DNA from: Candidatus Micropelagos thuwalensis
GTDB taxonomy: Bacteria > Pseudomonadota > Alphaproteobacteria > RS24
Assembly (NCBI RefSeq): GCF_000469155.1
Contig: NZ_AWXE01000001.1
Coordinates: forward strand, 248,001-312,000
Direction: 5' to 3'
Length of the DNA: 64,000 nucleotides
The notes beneath the pieces were generated by a model. It saw only the letters and a list, made by a program, of their open reading frames with translations, searched no databases and was not told the DNA's origin. Positions 16,207-24,977 of the stretch are shown piece by piece; the first letter of the stretch is position 1, and every line of letters begins with the position of its first letter. A program made the position numbers and the translations under genes.

Positions 16207-17556
16207 ATGAGACAACTTTTTATATGTATTTATTTCTCATTATTGTCACTTTCTGGGACAGGGGCTGTGCTCGCAGATACGCCTATCGGTTCTCGGCTAA
16301 TCGTTATTGACCGCGCTGTTTATGCCGATCGCATGGAAGGTTTTTGGCTTGGGGCAAATATTGGAAACTGGACAGGCCGTATCACGGAAATGGATAAAAT
16401 TGGCGGTGAGGGTATACATGGAAATTTTTACACGCGTGAAGACTGGGGCAAGCCTGATCTTCCGAGCATTTGGGGTGAGGGTAAGCCAAGTGATATTTCG
16501 CCAGTAATTGATTTTGTGTTGCTTGCGCCTGGCGAGGTCTGGGGGTCTGACGATGATACGGATATTGAATATATGTATCAGGAATATCTATTTCAAAACG
16601 GGCTGACAAAATTGTCAGGAGAAGATGTGAGGCAGGCATGGATTACACATATTTACGATGAACAATATCCAACCCCCTATGGTCAGGCGGATGGCGTGTT
16701 TGAAAATTATCTTTGGGTCTCCAATCAACGTGCGCATGAATTGATGTTACAGGGAGTGACGCCTCCAGAAACAAGCCGACCTGATTTAAACCCGCATTGG
16801 GAGATGATTGACGCACAACTTACAACTGAAATTTTTGGTTTGTTCGCACCAGCTCATCCTTCACTCGCTTTGGAGTTGGCGAAGATGCCAATTCAGACAA
16901 CTGCGCGAGGGGAAGCGGCGCTTGCAGCAGAATTCTATGTCGTGATGCACGCACTTGCGTTATCACCTTCACTCAAGAAAATGAAAAGAAAAGATGCTTT
17001 GTTCAGTATGGCTGAGCAGGCGCGTGCTTTATTACCTGAAGGTTCCTATACTGCCGGTATGTTTGATTTTGTGAAAGCTGATTATGATCGGGGTATTCAA
17101 TGGGAAGAGGCTAGGGATAGACTCTATGAGCGGTATCAAATTCAACAAGCTGATGGATATGATATGACGTCGCGAAATTTGTATTGTAACGGCTGCTTTG
17201 CGGCTGGCATTAATTTTGGCGCGAGTTTGATTAGTCTTTTTTATGGAGAAGGTGACTTCAAGAAGACCGTTAAAATTGGTACTTTAGCTGGTTGGGACTC
17301 TGATAACCCGACAGCTACTTGGGCAGGTTTATTAGGATTTATGTTGGGCAAAGTGGAGCTTGAAAAAATATTCGGAAGACAACTTTCTTCCGAATATTAC
17401 ATTCATCGAACTAGAAAAGGCTTTGGAAATAATGGATTTGATAATTTCTCCGCCATGGCTAAAAAGTCTGTGAGTATAGTCGATAAAATTGTTGAACAAA
17501 AACTTAATGGATCTGTTGATATTATTAGAAATGCATGGGTATTTAAAATCCCATAA
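16207..17556 (+). CDS. exported ADP-ribosylglycohydrolase-fold protein
   Basis: A 449-residue protein with an N-terminal signal peptide (about residues 1-23, ending VLA-D). The fold of the ADP-ribosylglycohydrolase (DraG) family is suggested by three motif regions: the N-terminal DRMEGFWLGANIGNWTG, the acidic GSDDDTDIEYM at about 117-127, and the C-terminal GWDSDNPTATWAGLLG. The acidic clusters are the expected Mg2+ ligands. Export is odd for an ADP-ribose hydrolase, and it sits at the end of a glucan locus. It may act on a glycosidic substrate from the polysaccharide, but that is speculation. It begins 2 bases after the symporter frame, indicating one operon. A strong hairpin lies inside the gene at 17367-17398. 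Confidence 0.75.
   Translation: MRQLFICIYFSLLSLSGTGAVLADTPIGSRLIVIDRAVYADRMEGFWLGANIGNWTGRITEMDKIGGEGIHGNFYTREDWGKPDLPSIWGEGKPSDISPVIDFVLLAPGEVWGSDDDTDIEYMYQEYLFQNGLTKLSGEDVRQAWITHIYDEQYPTPYGQADGVFENYLWVSNQRAHELMLQGVTPPETSRPDLNPHWEMIDAQLTTEIFGLFAPAHPSLALELAKMPIQTTARGEAALAAEFYVVMHALALSPSLKKMKRKDALFSMAEQARALLPEGSYTAGMFDFVKADYDRGIQWEEARDRLYERYQIQQADGYDMTSRNLYCNGCFAAGINFGASLISLFYGEGDFKKTVKIGTLAGWDSDNPTATWAGLLGFMLGKVELEKIFGRQLSSEYYIHRTRKGFGNNGFDNFSAMAKKSVSIVDKIVEQKLNGSVDIIRNAWVFKIP
17367..17398. repeat. intragenic perfect inverted repeat (12-base arms)
   Basis: AATATTCGGAAG (67-78 of the 17300s) and CTTCCGAATATT (87-98) are exact reverse complements separated by 8 bases, of which the outer pair can also match. 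It lies in the coding sequence (residues EKIFGRQLSSEYYI) about 160 bases before the stop. No T-run follows, so a terminator is unlikely. Confidence 0.7.
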
Positions 17557-17582
17557 CAATTCAAATAATTCTTATGGTTCAA

Positions 17583-17993
17583 TTAGTCCAGTCGTCGCCA
17601 CACTTCGTCGAGCTTGTTTTCGCCAAACATAACAGTTTGACTAAAAGTGCTTTTGTCCTCAGAGAAACTTATTTCAAATTTGTAAACTTCACCAATTAGT
17701 TCTTTATTTGAATGATTTGAGATTGTTTCAGAAACATTGCCGTCTGAAAACACATAACTTCCTTGACCAATTAAGACACCTTCGGGCTTTGAGATGTCAT
17801 AGTACGAGTACATAAAATTCTCAGCACTATAAATTTTTACCGCACGGGGTTCAGGTAATTTGACTTTCTCATTATTCCATTTACTTTCCGCGATTTCCCA
17901 AGCGCCCATTAGTGGGTTTGCAACGGCATGTTGGGACAAAAACATCAAAGTTAGGAACGCAAATTTAAACGCATAAATAAATTTTTTAATCAT
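17583..17993 (-). CDS. small secreted protein of unknown function (lipocalin-like)
   Basis: A 136-residue protein with a clear signal peptide (about residues 1-25, FLSQHAVA-N). The mature part begins NPLMGAWEIAES and is rich in alternating beta-strand patterns with a terminal DEVWRRLD, similar in plan to small lipocalin-like secreted proteins. I do not recognise the family with certainty. It lies between the end of the glucan locus (convergent) and gap (same strand, downstream of it), 59 bases after the gap stop, so it might be read through from gap. Confidence 0.6.
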   Translation of the reverse strand: MIKKFIYAFKFAFLTLMFLSQHAVANPLMGAWEIAESKWNNEKVKLPEPRAVKIYSAENFMYSYYDISKPEGVLIGQGSYVFSDGNVSETISNHSNKELIGEVYKFEISFSEDKSTFSQTVMFGENKLDEVWRRLD

Positions 17994-18052
17994 AGAAAAT
18001 ACTCCTTAAATAGTTTGCTTACGGATCATGGATAAAGTTAAAAATACTGGAT

Positions 18053-19057
18053 TTAATTTTTTCTCATTGCTTTTGCTACATCCAGCATTCTGTTTGCGAA
18101 GCCCCATTCATTGTCATACCAACTCACAACGCGTGCCATTTTTTTGCCGACTAATTGAGTTTGGGTTGTGTCGAAAATTGACGAATGAGAGTTATGATTA
18201 AAATCACAAGAGACCAGCGGGTCTGAATTAATACCCAGAATGCCTTTCATTGGCCCTTTGGATGCTTTGGTCATTTCGATATTAATATCATCAATGCTGA
18301 TGGTTTTCTTTAATTCAACAACGAAATCAATAACCGATACATTCGGCACCGGGACACGGACTGCCGTACCTTCTAATCGGCCTGAAAGCTCCGGTAAAAC
18401 CTGACCAATCGCTTTTGCAGCACCTGTAGAGGTTGGCACCATAGATAGGGCAGCCCCTCGCGCGCGGCGTGAGTCTTTATGTATCGTATCCAGCAAGTTT
18501 TGATCCCCAGTATAGGCATGAATTGTGGTCATATGCCCCCTAACGATACCGAATTTGTCATTAAGTACTTTGGCAATTGGCGCGAGACAGTTTGTGGTGC
18601 ATGACGCATTAGAGATTATCGTATGCTTGGGTTTAATTTTTTTATGATTAACACCATACACAACTGTTAAATCGACTTCTGAACCCGGGGCAGAGATAAG
18701 TACTTTCTTAGCACCTGCCTTTAGATGTTTAGAGGCGCCCTCACGAGATGTAAAAATACCAGTGCACTCCAGCACAATATCAATATTTAACTTTTCCCAT
18801 GGGAGGTTGGCGGGGTCGCGCTCGGAAAAACAAGTAATATTTTGTTTTCCAATTTTTAATCCGGATTTTAATTGTCTAATCGGCGTGGTGAAATTGCCAT
18901 GAATGCTATCGTGTTTGAAAAGGTGAATGTTGCTTTCCAAAGACCCGAGGTCGTTTAGCGCAACAACGTTTACGCCCTTAACATTATTCTCAATTAGGCT
19001 TCGAAGCACCATGCGACCAATGCGGCCAAACCCGTTAATAGCAATGTTTATTGTCAT
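18053..19057 (-). CDS. gap: glyceraldehyde-3-phosphate dehydrogenase, type I
   Basis: A 334-residue NAD-dependent GAPDH. The Rossmann motif INGFGRIGR is at the N-terminus, the catalytic Cys153 in SNASCTTNCLAP and His180 in TTIHAYTGDQ. I start at the ATG of MTINIAINGF because AGGG lies upstream; an in-frame ATG 7 codons earlier (19078) is less likely. It converts glyceraldehyde-3-phosphate from the KDPG aldolase reaction toward pyruvate. It sits just downstream of the zwf-pgl-edd-glk-eda operon on the same strand but has its own promoter, with an operator of the same sequence type, so it belongs to the same predicted regulon. Confidence 0.97.
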   Translation of the reverse strand: MTINIAINGFGRIGRMVLRSLIENNVKGVNVVALNDLGSLESNIHLFKHDSIHGNFTTPIRQLKSGLKIGKQNITCFSERDPANLPWEKLNIDIVLECTGIFTSREGASKHLKAGAKKVLISAPGSEVDLTVVYGVNHKKIKPKHTIISNASCTTNCLAPIAKVLNDKFGIVRGHMTTIHAYTGDQNLLDTIHKDSRRARGAALSMVPTSTGAAKAIGQVLPELSGRLEGTAVRVPVPNVSVIDFVVELKKTISIDDINIEMTKASKGPMKGILGINSDPLVSCDFNHNSHSSIFDTTQTQLVGKKMARVVSWYDNEWGFANRMLDVAKAMRKN

Positions 19058-19113
19058 GGCGAGCCCTTTTGATTTCATCTCAGGTTTTGGGTTTTATTGC
19101 CTTTGTTAATTAC

Positions 19114-19142
19114 AATTTAAGGAAAAATGACAGCGTTGTCAA
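19114..19142 (-). promoter_or_regulatory. predicted gap promoter with LacI-type operator
   Basis: On the minus strand TTGACA (19142-19137), a 17-base spacer and TAAATT (19119-19114) form a promoter. TGACAACGCTGTCA (19141-19128), a palindrome with one mismatched pair, begins at the second base of the -35 box, exactly as before zwf and the first symporter gene. Confidence 0.7.
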
Positions 19143-19206
19143 AATTATTCTTGTTCGTTAGTCTTCGTACGAATATCTCTATGTTAATAAAAAATAAGCT
19201 AGTGGT

Positions 19207-19842
19207 TTAGAGTGAGGCGTGTTGCTTTATGTAATTGGTAAGCTGACCCCAGCTTTCCTGCGCGACCATTTCTTTATCCACCATCCAAGTGCCGCAGACA
19301 CAAAAAACATTATTGAGAGATAAATAATCTACCGCATTTTTTTGGGAGATGCCGCCTGACGGCATGAAGTTGATTTGTGGCAAAGGTGCGTGAATTGATT
19401 TTAAAAAACTTGGACCGCCTGCAATGCTGGCAGGGAATAGTTTTTGATATGTAAACCCTTTTTCCAATGTGACCATTGCTTCGCTAACGCTTGTTATACC
19501 GGGAATGGCAGGGATGGGCATATTGGATAAAGCTGTGAGTAGTTCTTTGGTAATGCCAGGCGTGACGACAAAGTCGCTACCGCAATCAATAGCGGTTTGG
19601 CAATTCTGTGCATTAATCACTGTCCCTGCACCAACAATCATCTCTGGACGCTCAGCTTTGATTTTCTTTATAGCGGCAGCAGCATGTTCACTTCTGAAGG
19701 TTATTTCCAATGTGTTAATATGCGCCGCTGCAAAAGCGTCAGCGAGAGGGACGGCATGGTCAAGATTATAGATGGTTAACACTGGAACAATCGGTTTGGT
19801 TTTTATGGCATCAAGTATTTTGTTGAGTTCTGTCATGTTCAT
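19207..19842 (-). CDS. eda: 2-dehydro-3-deoxyphosphogluconate (KDPG) aldolase
   Basis: A 211-residue class I aldolase that splits KDPG into pyruvate and glyceraldehyde-3-phosphate, the last dedicated Entner-Doudoroff step. Family features are LEITFRSEHAAAAI with the catalytic Glu, VGAGTVINAQN, and the Schiff-base lysine in YQKLFPASIAGGP. Length is as usual. The start may be the ATG at 19842 or the next one two codons on. It directly follows glk with a gap of only 6 bases, so it is the last gene of the zwf operon. Confidence 0.95.
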   Translation of the reverse strand: MNMTELNKILDAIKTKPIVPVLTIYNLDHAVPLADAFAAAHINTLEITFRSEHAAAAIKKIKAERPEMIVGAGTVINAQNCQTAIDCGSDFVVTPGITKELLTALSNMPIPAIPGITSVSEAMVTLEKGFTYQKLFPASIAGGPSFLKSIHAPLPQINFMPSGGISQKNAVDYLSLNNVFCVCGTWMVDKEMVAQESWGQLTNYIKQHASL

Positions 19843-19848
19843 TTACTT

Positions 19849-20799
19849 TTAATTTCCGTCAAAGCCAAAGGCTGCAGCCCCTAACAGGGGAGCTGTTGGT
19901 TCGATGAGTAATTTAATCGGTATATTTTTCAACATGTCATTATGTGGCCATACAGAAGTAAATGCTTCAAGAGCACTTTCTGAAGATAAAAAATTAACTA
20001 AGTGCTTGGCAACACCACCGGCAATAATCACACCCCCGCGTGCCCCAGTCACGAGCGCCATATTAGCGAGAGATGACATGATTGCTTCAGCACGTATGGT
20101 GCATATCGTGGTATATGGTTCTTCGCCTTTCTCTGACTTCTCTAGGATTTCATGAGGACTGAGTTCTTGGTAGCTATACCCCTGAAGTTCACAGACTGCA
20201 CGTGCGAGATTATTAAGCCCCTTGCCACCGCAAAAATTCTCTACTGATACATTTGGATTATCATGCTGCAGGATTTTAACAATTTCAATTTGTGTGTCAT
20301 CTCGCGGGCTAAATAGGCTGTGTCCGCCTTCACAGGCTAGAGTTCGCCATGAAGTGCCTTGTGGCACAAGTATACAAGATCCGAAGCCCGTACCGGGGCC
20401 AGACACAAGAATAGGGGCGTTGGCATGCGCTTCGCCGCGATTGATTTCTATAAAGCCCTCTTCGCCAACTTTCGGCACAGCCATTGCCATGGCGGCGAAA
20501 TCATTAACGATATCTACTGAGGAAATATGGCATTTTTCTTCAATCAGTTTGTTATCAACCAGCCAGTTTTGATTGGTAAATTTGGCCTTACCATCTTTCA
20601 CCGGACCGGCAACAGCCAGAATAGCTTTTTGAGGTTTGTGTTTGATGCCGTGAACAAATTTTTCAAGGAGCTCATCAAATTGGTTGAACTCACGGGTTTT
20701 GAATTTTTCATAATCACTGATAACGATTTGTCTGTTGTCGGTTTCTATTGCGATTGCAAAGCGCGCATTTGTTCCCCCGATGTCTCCCACAAGTATCAT
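19849..20799 (-). CDS. glk: glucokinase
   Basis: A 316-residue bacterial glucokinase of the Glk type. It begins with the phosphate-binding MILVGDIGGTNARFAIA, has the catalytic-region motif VNDFAAMAMAVP and the second phosphate motif VSGPGTGFGS. It phosphorylates glucose with ATP to glucose-6-phosphate for the zwf product. Its ATG directly abuts the edd stop codon, so the two are coupled. Use of a kinase rather than a PTS fits glucose entering through a sodium symporter. Confidence 0.95.
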   Translation of the reverse strand: MILVGDIGGTNARFAIAIETDNRQIVISDYEKFKTREFNQFDELLEKFVHGIKHKPQKAILAVAGPVKDGKAKFTNQNWLVDNKLIEEKCHISSVDIVNDFAAMAMAVPKVGEEGFIEINRGEAHANAPILVSGPGTGFGSCILVPQGTSWRTLACEGGHSLFSPRDDTQIEIVKILQHDNPNVSVENFCGGKGLNNLARAVCELQGYSYQELSPHEILEKSEKGEEPYTTICTIRAEAIMSSLANMALVTGARGGVIIAGGVAKHLVNFLSSESALEAFTSVWPHNDMLKNIPIKLLIEPTAPLLGAAAFGFDGN

Positions 20800-22623
20800 C
20801 TACATATCCTCGAAGAAAATTGAGCCGCCAGTCTCGGCGCCGGAAACAGTTTCTCGGAAGGTGCTGAATAAGTTACGCCCCATTGTTTTGTATGAGGTTT
20901 TCGTTTTGTCAGTTGATTTTATTTCACGTGATGTGAAGTCATCAGTAAGATTTGTTAAGGTCGCATTATTACAATCAAGGCAAATCATATCGCCATCTTT
21001 GACAAGACCAAGAAAACCGTTATCTGAAGCTTCGGGCGTAATTTGTATCGCAGCGGGAACTGCTCCTGATGCCCCAGACATCCTGCCATCTGTTACAAGT
21101 CCAACATTAAAACCTTTTTCAAGTAAAGCGCTAAGCGGTGGGGTAAGCTTATGAAGCTCTGGCATGCCATTGGATTTTGGCCCTTGTCCCAGAAGAATAA
21201 TCATAACATCCTTTTCCAATTCCCCGTTTTCAAAAGCTGCGACGACATCATTTTGATCATAAAAGACGTGTGCAGGGGCGGTAATAAGATAATGCTCCTG
21301 TTTCACAGCCGAGATTTTGACAATACCGCGACCAAGATTGCCGGATAAGGCTCGCAAGCCTCCATTTTTACTGAACGGGGTCCGAGCGTCGGAGATGATA
21401 TTTGCATCGCCAGATGTTGCGGGGCCGGTGCGCCATTCAATCTCGTTGTTCTTAAGAACTGGCTCTGAGACAAAAGCTTCCAGTCCATCACCTAGAACGG
21501 TTTTGACATCTTCATGAAGATAGCCGTTATCTAAAAGTGTGCGGATGACGTAGCTCATACCACCTGCGGCATGGAATTGGTTTATATCGGCTTTGCCGTT
21601 TGGGTAGATTTTACAGATAAGTGGCACAATTTGTGACAACTCATCAAAATCATCCCAGTTAATATGAATACCCGCGGCGCGGGCAATGGCAGGTAAATGA
21701 ATGGTGTGATTAGTTGAACCACCAGTTGCGAGCAGACCAATCATTGCATTCACAATGGATTTTTCGTTAACAATGTCGGCAATACGGTTTTTAGTTTGTG
21801 TTTTTTGAGCATTTTCAACAAGCTGTTTAACGGCTTCTCGGGTGAGAGCGTCTCGGATATCGGTTTCGGGCGGGACAAAAGCTGCACCAGGGACATGCAG
21901 TCCCATAATTTCCATAAGCATCTGATTTGAGTTCGCTGTACCATAAAATGTACAAGTACCGGCGCTGTGATAACTTTTCATTTCCGTTTCTAGTAATTCC
22001 TCGCGGCTCGCTTCTCCGCGAGCATAAGCTTTTCGTACACGGCTTTTTTCTTCATTGGGGAGGCCTGATGGCATCGGCCCAGAAGGAATGAAAATACTCG
22101 GCAAGTGACCAAATTGTAGAGCACCCATCAACAGACCGGGAACAATCTTGTCGCAAATGCCAAGATAAATTGCGGCATCAAATGTGTTGTGTGACAAGGC
22201 AACAACCGTGGACATAGCAATTACATCACGCGAAAATAAGGATAACTCCATACCGGTTTGGCCCTGAGTGACACCGTCACACATGGCGGGAACACCGCCG
22301 GCAACTTGTGTCGTCGCGTTAAATTCTCTTGCAAAACCACGAATAAGATTTGGATAGCGTTCATAGGGTTGATGCGCGGAAAGCATGTCATTATAGGCCG
22401 TTACAATAGCAAGATGCGCCCAGTCTCCGGCTATCATGGATTTTTTATCTGCGACAGGGCAGGCTGCTGTTGCATGTGCAACATTACCTGCGGAGAGACC
22501 TTTTGCGCTATGTGCGGTCTGCGCCTCTTCAATCATATCGAGGTAATCAGTCCTGCTTGCCTGAGACCTGTCAGCAATCTTTTTTGTTATCTCTATGATT
22601 TTCTTATGGGTCATATTTGTCAT
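20800..22623 (-). CDS. edd: 6-phosphogluconate dehydratase
   Basis: A 607-residue iron-sulfur dehydratase of the IlvD/Edd family, the usual Edd length. It converts 6-phosphogluconate to KDPG. Recognisable parts are GDWAHLAIVTAYNDMLSAHQ near the N-terminus, the Cys-containing GVPAMCDGVTQGQTGME, the GICDKIVPG segment and the C-terminal VTDGRMSGASG. It lies 40 bases after pgl and abuts glk, consistent with a zwf-pgl-edd-glk-eda operon as in many Proteobacteria using the Entner-Doudoroff pathway. Confidence 0.96.
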   Translation of the reverse strand: MTNMTHKKIIEITKKIADRSQASRTDYLDMIEEAQTAHSAKGLSAGNVAHATAACPVADKKSMIAGDWAHLAIVTAYNDMLSAHQPYERYPNLIRGFAREFNATTQVAGGVPAMCDGVTQGQTGMELSLFSRDVIAMSTVVALSHNTFDAAIYLGICDKIVPGLLMGALQFGHLPSIFIPSGPMPSGLPNEEKSRVRKAYARGEASREELLETEMKSYHSAGTCTFYGTANSNQMLMEIMGLHVPGAAFVPPETDIRDALTREAVKQLVENAQKTQTKNRIADIVNEKSIVNAMIGLLATGGSTNHTIHLPAIARAAGIHINWDDFDELSQIVPLICKIYPNGKADINQFHAAGGMSYVIRTLLDNGYLHEDVKTVLGDGLEAFVSEPVLKNNEIEWRTGPATSGDANIISDARTPFSKNGGLRALSGNLGRGIVKISAVKQEHYLITAPAHVFYDQNDVVAAFENGELEKDVMIILLGQGPKSNGMPELHKLTPPLSALLEKGFNVGLVTDGRMSGASGAVPAAIQITPEASDNGFLGLVKDGDMICLDCNNATLTNLTDDFTSREIKSTDKTKTSYKTMGRNLFSTFRETVSGAETGGSIFFEDM

Positions 22624-22663
22624 CAGGCGCGAGCATAGCCTGTCTCACAGCTAGGTCGCAGAG

Positions 22664-23365
22664 TTATAATGTTGCAAGGATAGTCAATTTTGACTTTAAA
22701 ATGTTAATGGCGTGATTTACAGGCAAATGTTTGTCTGGTTGTTCCAGGCAAGATGTCAGAAGATCAAGCTTCTCTTTTCCTGTAATTATCAAAACAGCCT
22801 TCTGGCACATATGTAAAGTGTAGGGTGTAATCGTCATGCGCGATGTATAGGCGCCGGTAATTTCATTTTGTTCTGGATGAATGGGCGCGACAAGAAACTT
22901 GTCACGGCGGGTCATCAAAGATTGATATTCCTGTGCCGTCGCAAACCATGATGCGACGTGTCCGTCAGTTCCCATACCCAGGACAATATAAAAAGGGCGC
23001 GGCAACTGTTGATAATTCATTTCAATGCTAAGAGCACCTTCATCTGGTGTTTGATGTTTGGATTTCATAGGCATGAAATTGACATCTCTTGCGTGGTTTT
23101 TGATGAGTGTTTCCTTGATCGTACGGGCATTGGAGCCTTTATCTTGCTCATCCACCCATCTTTCATCCGCCGGTGCGACGTAAATATTGCGCCAGTTTAA
23201 GTCAATCTCTGAAAGTCTGTCATATACTGGGCCGGGTGTGCTACCGCCCGACATAAACAGAGAGCATGTCTGTCCGCCCAGCATTTTTGAAATTCTGTCA
23301 ACAGCGACACCATCGAGTTGATCCCGAGTGTCGAAAATCTCAATCTTTGGGTGTTGAATACTCAT
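22664..23365 (-). CDS. pgl: 6-phosphogluconolactonase
   Basis: A 233-residue lactonase of the DevB/Pgl type that hydrolyses 6-phosphogluconolactone to 6-phosphogluconate. Motifs are FMSGGSTPGPVYD, VAPADERWVDEQDKGSNAR and VLGMGTDGHVASWF. I place the start at the ATG at 23365, one base after the zwf stop (TGAGATG); a GTG at 23401 inside zwf would add 12 unlikely residues. The coupling to zwf and edd is typical of an Entner-Doudoroff operon. Confidence 0.93.
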   Translation of the reverse strand: MSIQHPKIEIFDTRDQLDGVAVDRISKMLGGQTCSLFMSGGSTPGPVYDRLSEIDLNWRNIYVAPADERWVDEQDKGSNARTIKETLIKNHARDVNFMPMKSKHQTPDEGALSIEMNYQQLPRPFYIVLGMGTDGHVASWFATAQEYQSLMTRRDKFLVAPIHPEQNEITGAYTSRMTITPYTLHMCQKAVLIITGKEKLDLLTSCLEQPDKHLPVNHAINILKSKLTILATL

Positions 23366-23366
23366 C

Positions 23367-24848
23367 TCAGGCTTTTTCTTCCCACCAAGCACGGTTTTCA
23401 CGATCTAATAACATTGCTGATTGCAACGGGCCATTTGTGCCAGCCATATATGTTACTATTGGTTGGTTGGCCTCCTCCCAAGATTGCAGGAGATTATCTG
23501 TCCACTGCCACGCAGCCTCAACCTCGTTATGCCCCATAAAGAGAGAGAGATTGCCGCGCACGACATCCATGAGAAGCCTCTCATAAGCATCGGGATAACT
23601 GACTTCAGCAAAGCTCTCCGCATAGGACAAATCAAGTGGCAGCGATTTTAGCGTTAAGATGCCGGGGCCAGGTTCTTTAATTTGCATATAAAGGCGCATG
23701 CCTTCATCTGGCTGAAGTCTGATAACAAGTCGGTTCGGCTCTCTAATACCTTCACCGAAAACATTATGGGGCAGGGGCTTAAATTGAATAACTATTTCTG
23801 AACGGCGCGCTGCCATTCTCTTTCCGGTTCGAAGGTAAAACGGCACTCCCGCCCAGCGCCAGTTTTCAATCTCGGTTTTGATAGCGACAAATGTTTCCGT
23901 AGTGCTGTTCTTAAGTTTATCAGGTAGGCCTTCCGTATAGCCGCTGACAGCCTGTTTCTCGATGTGACCGCTTATATATTGTCCGCGAACAGTTTCTTTA
24001 AGCACTGATTGTGCGTCAAACCCTTTAAGCGCGCGCAAAACTTTGATTTTTTCTTCTCTCACATCTTCAGCTTTAAGCGAAATCGGAGCTTCCATAGCGG
24101 TAAGGCAAAGAAGTTGAAGCAAATGGTTTTGCATAATGTCACGAACAGCGCCGGACTTATCGTAATATTCATGGCGATTTTCAACACCGAGCGTCTCTGA
24201 TACGGTGATTTGTACATGGTCAATAGAATTGTTAGACCACAGAGGTTCAAACATTGTATTAGCAAATCTCAAGACCAATAGATTCTGAACTGTCTCTTTC
24301 CCGAGATAATGATCCATACGGAAAATCGAGTTTTCATCGAACACGGCACGTACGCCCTGATTGATTTCAATGGCAGATTGCAGATCTGTCCCAATCGGCT
24401 TTTCTAATACGACACGAGCATTCTCTGATTTGGTTCCTGTTTCAGCTATACTGTTGCAAATTGGAACATACAGATGTGGGGAAACAGCAAGGTAGAAGAT
24501 GCATGGATGGTTCTTATCCGAAATTAGGTTTTTGAGTTCGGCCCATTTTTGACATTGTTGGGTGGCATCCATTTCAATATAGGTGAGCATAGATACGAAT
24601 TCTGCCCATTTCGCTTTTGGAAACGCCCCCCCCTTCAACGCTGATTTTACACAGGCATCATATGCAAATTTCAGGAATTCTTCTTCCGTGAGGGTCTGCC
24701 TGGATATACCGATAATTTTGCTAGCGCGGTCTATCTGTCCATCAAGAAATCGGTGGAATAGGGCGGGTATAAGTTTCAGTTTTGAAAGATCACCCGTGAC
24801 ACCAAAAATGACAATATCAAAAGAACCGACGGGAACAAATTTGGCCAT
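23367..24848 (-). CDS. zwf: glucose-6-phosphate 1-dehydrogenase
   Basis: A 493-residue enzyme that oxidises glucose-6-phosphate to 6-phosphogluconolactone with NAD(P)+. The nucleotide motif FGVTGDLSKLKLIPALF is at the N-terminus, and the active-site block RMDHYLGKETVQN with the catalytic histidine region is intact. The length matches the family. It is the first gene of the predicted operon zwf-pgl-edd-glk-eda. A promoter with an overlapping LacI-type operator lies about 60 bases upstream, and the LacI gene that probably controls it lies just beyond. Confidence 0.97.
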   Translation of the reverse strand: MAKFVPVGSFDIVIFGVTGDLSKLKLIPALFHRFLDGQIDRASKIIGISRQTLTEEEFLKFAYDACVKSALKGGAFPKAKWAEFVSMLTYIEMDATQQCQKWAELKNLISDKNHPCIFYLAVSPHLYVPICNSIAETGTKSENARVVLEKPIGTDLQSAIEINQGVRAVFDENSIFRMDHYLGKETVQNLLVLRFANTMFEPLWSNNSIDHVQITVSETLGVENRHEYYDKSGAVRDIMQNHLLQLLCLTAMEAPISLKAEDVREEKIKVLRALKGFDAQSVLKETVRGQYISGHIEKQAVSGYTEGLPDKLKNSTTETFVAIKTEIENWRWAGVPFYLRTGKRMAARRSEIVIQFKPLPHNVFGEGIREPNRLVIRLQPDEGMRLYMQIKEPGPGILTLKSLPLDLSYAESFAEVSYPDAYERLLMDVVRGNLSLFMGHNEVEAAWQWTDNLLQSWEEANQPIVTYMAGTNGPLQSAMLLDRENRAWWEEKA

Positions 24849-24907
24849 ATTATTTACCTAATATTTAGGAGCTGTTCGACCACTCTAATCCAGAATGATT
24901 GAAATTT

Positions 24908-24936
24908 AAATTACTCATATATGACAGCGCTGTCAA
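24908..24936 (-). promoter_or_regulatory. predicted zwf-operon promoter with LacI-type operator
   Basis: On the minus strand TTGACA (24936-24931), a 17-base spacer and TAATTT (24913-24908). The perfect palindrome TGACAGCGCTGTCA (24935-24922) overlaps the -35 box, so bound repressor would block RNA polymerase. Same layout as at 19114-19142 and 1517-1545. Confidence 0.75.
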
Positions 24937-24977
24937 TTTAAGCTTCAAGATTATTTTCACTTTTTTCAGTGAAGGGA

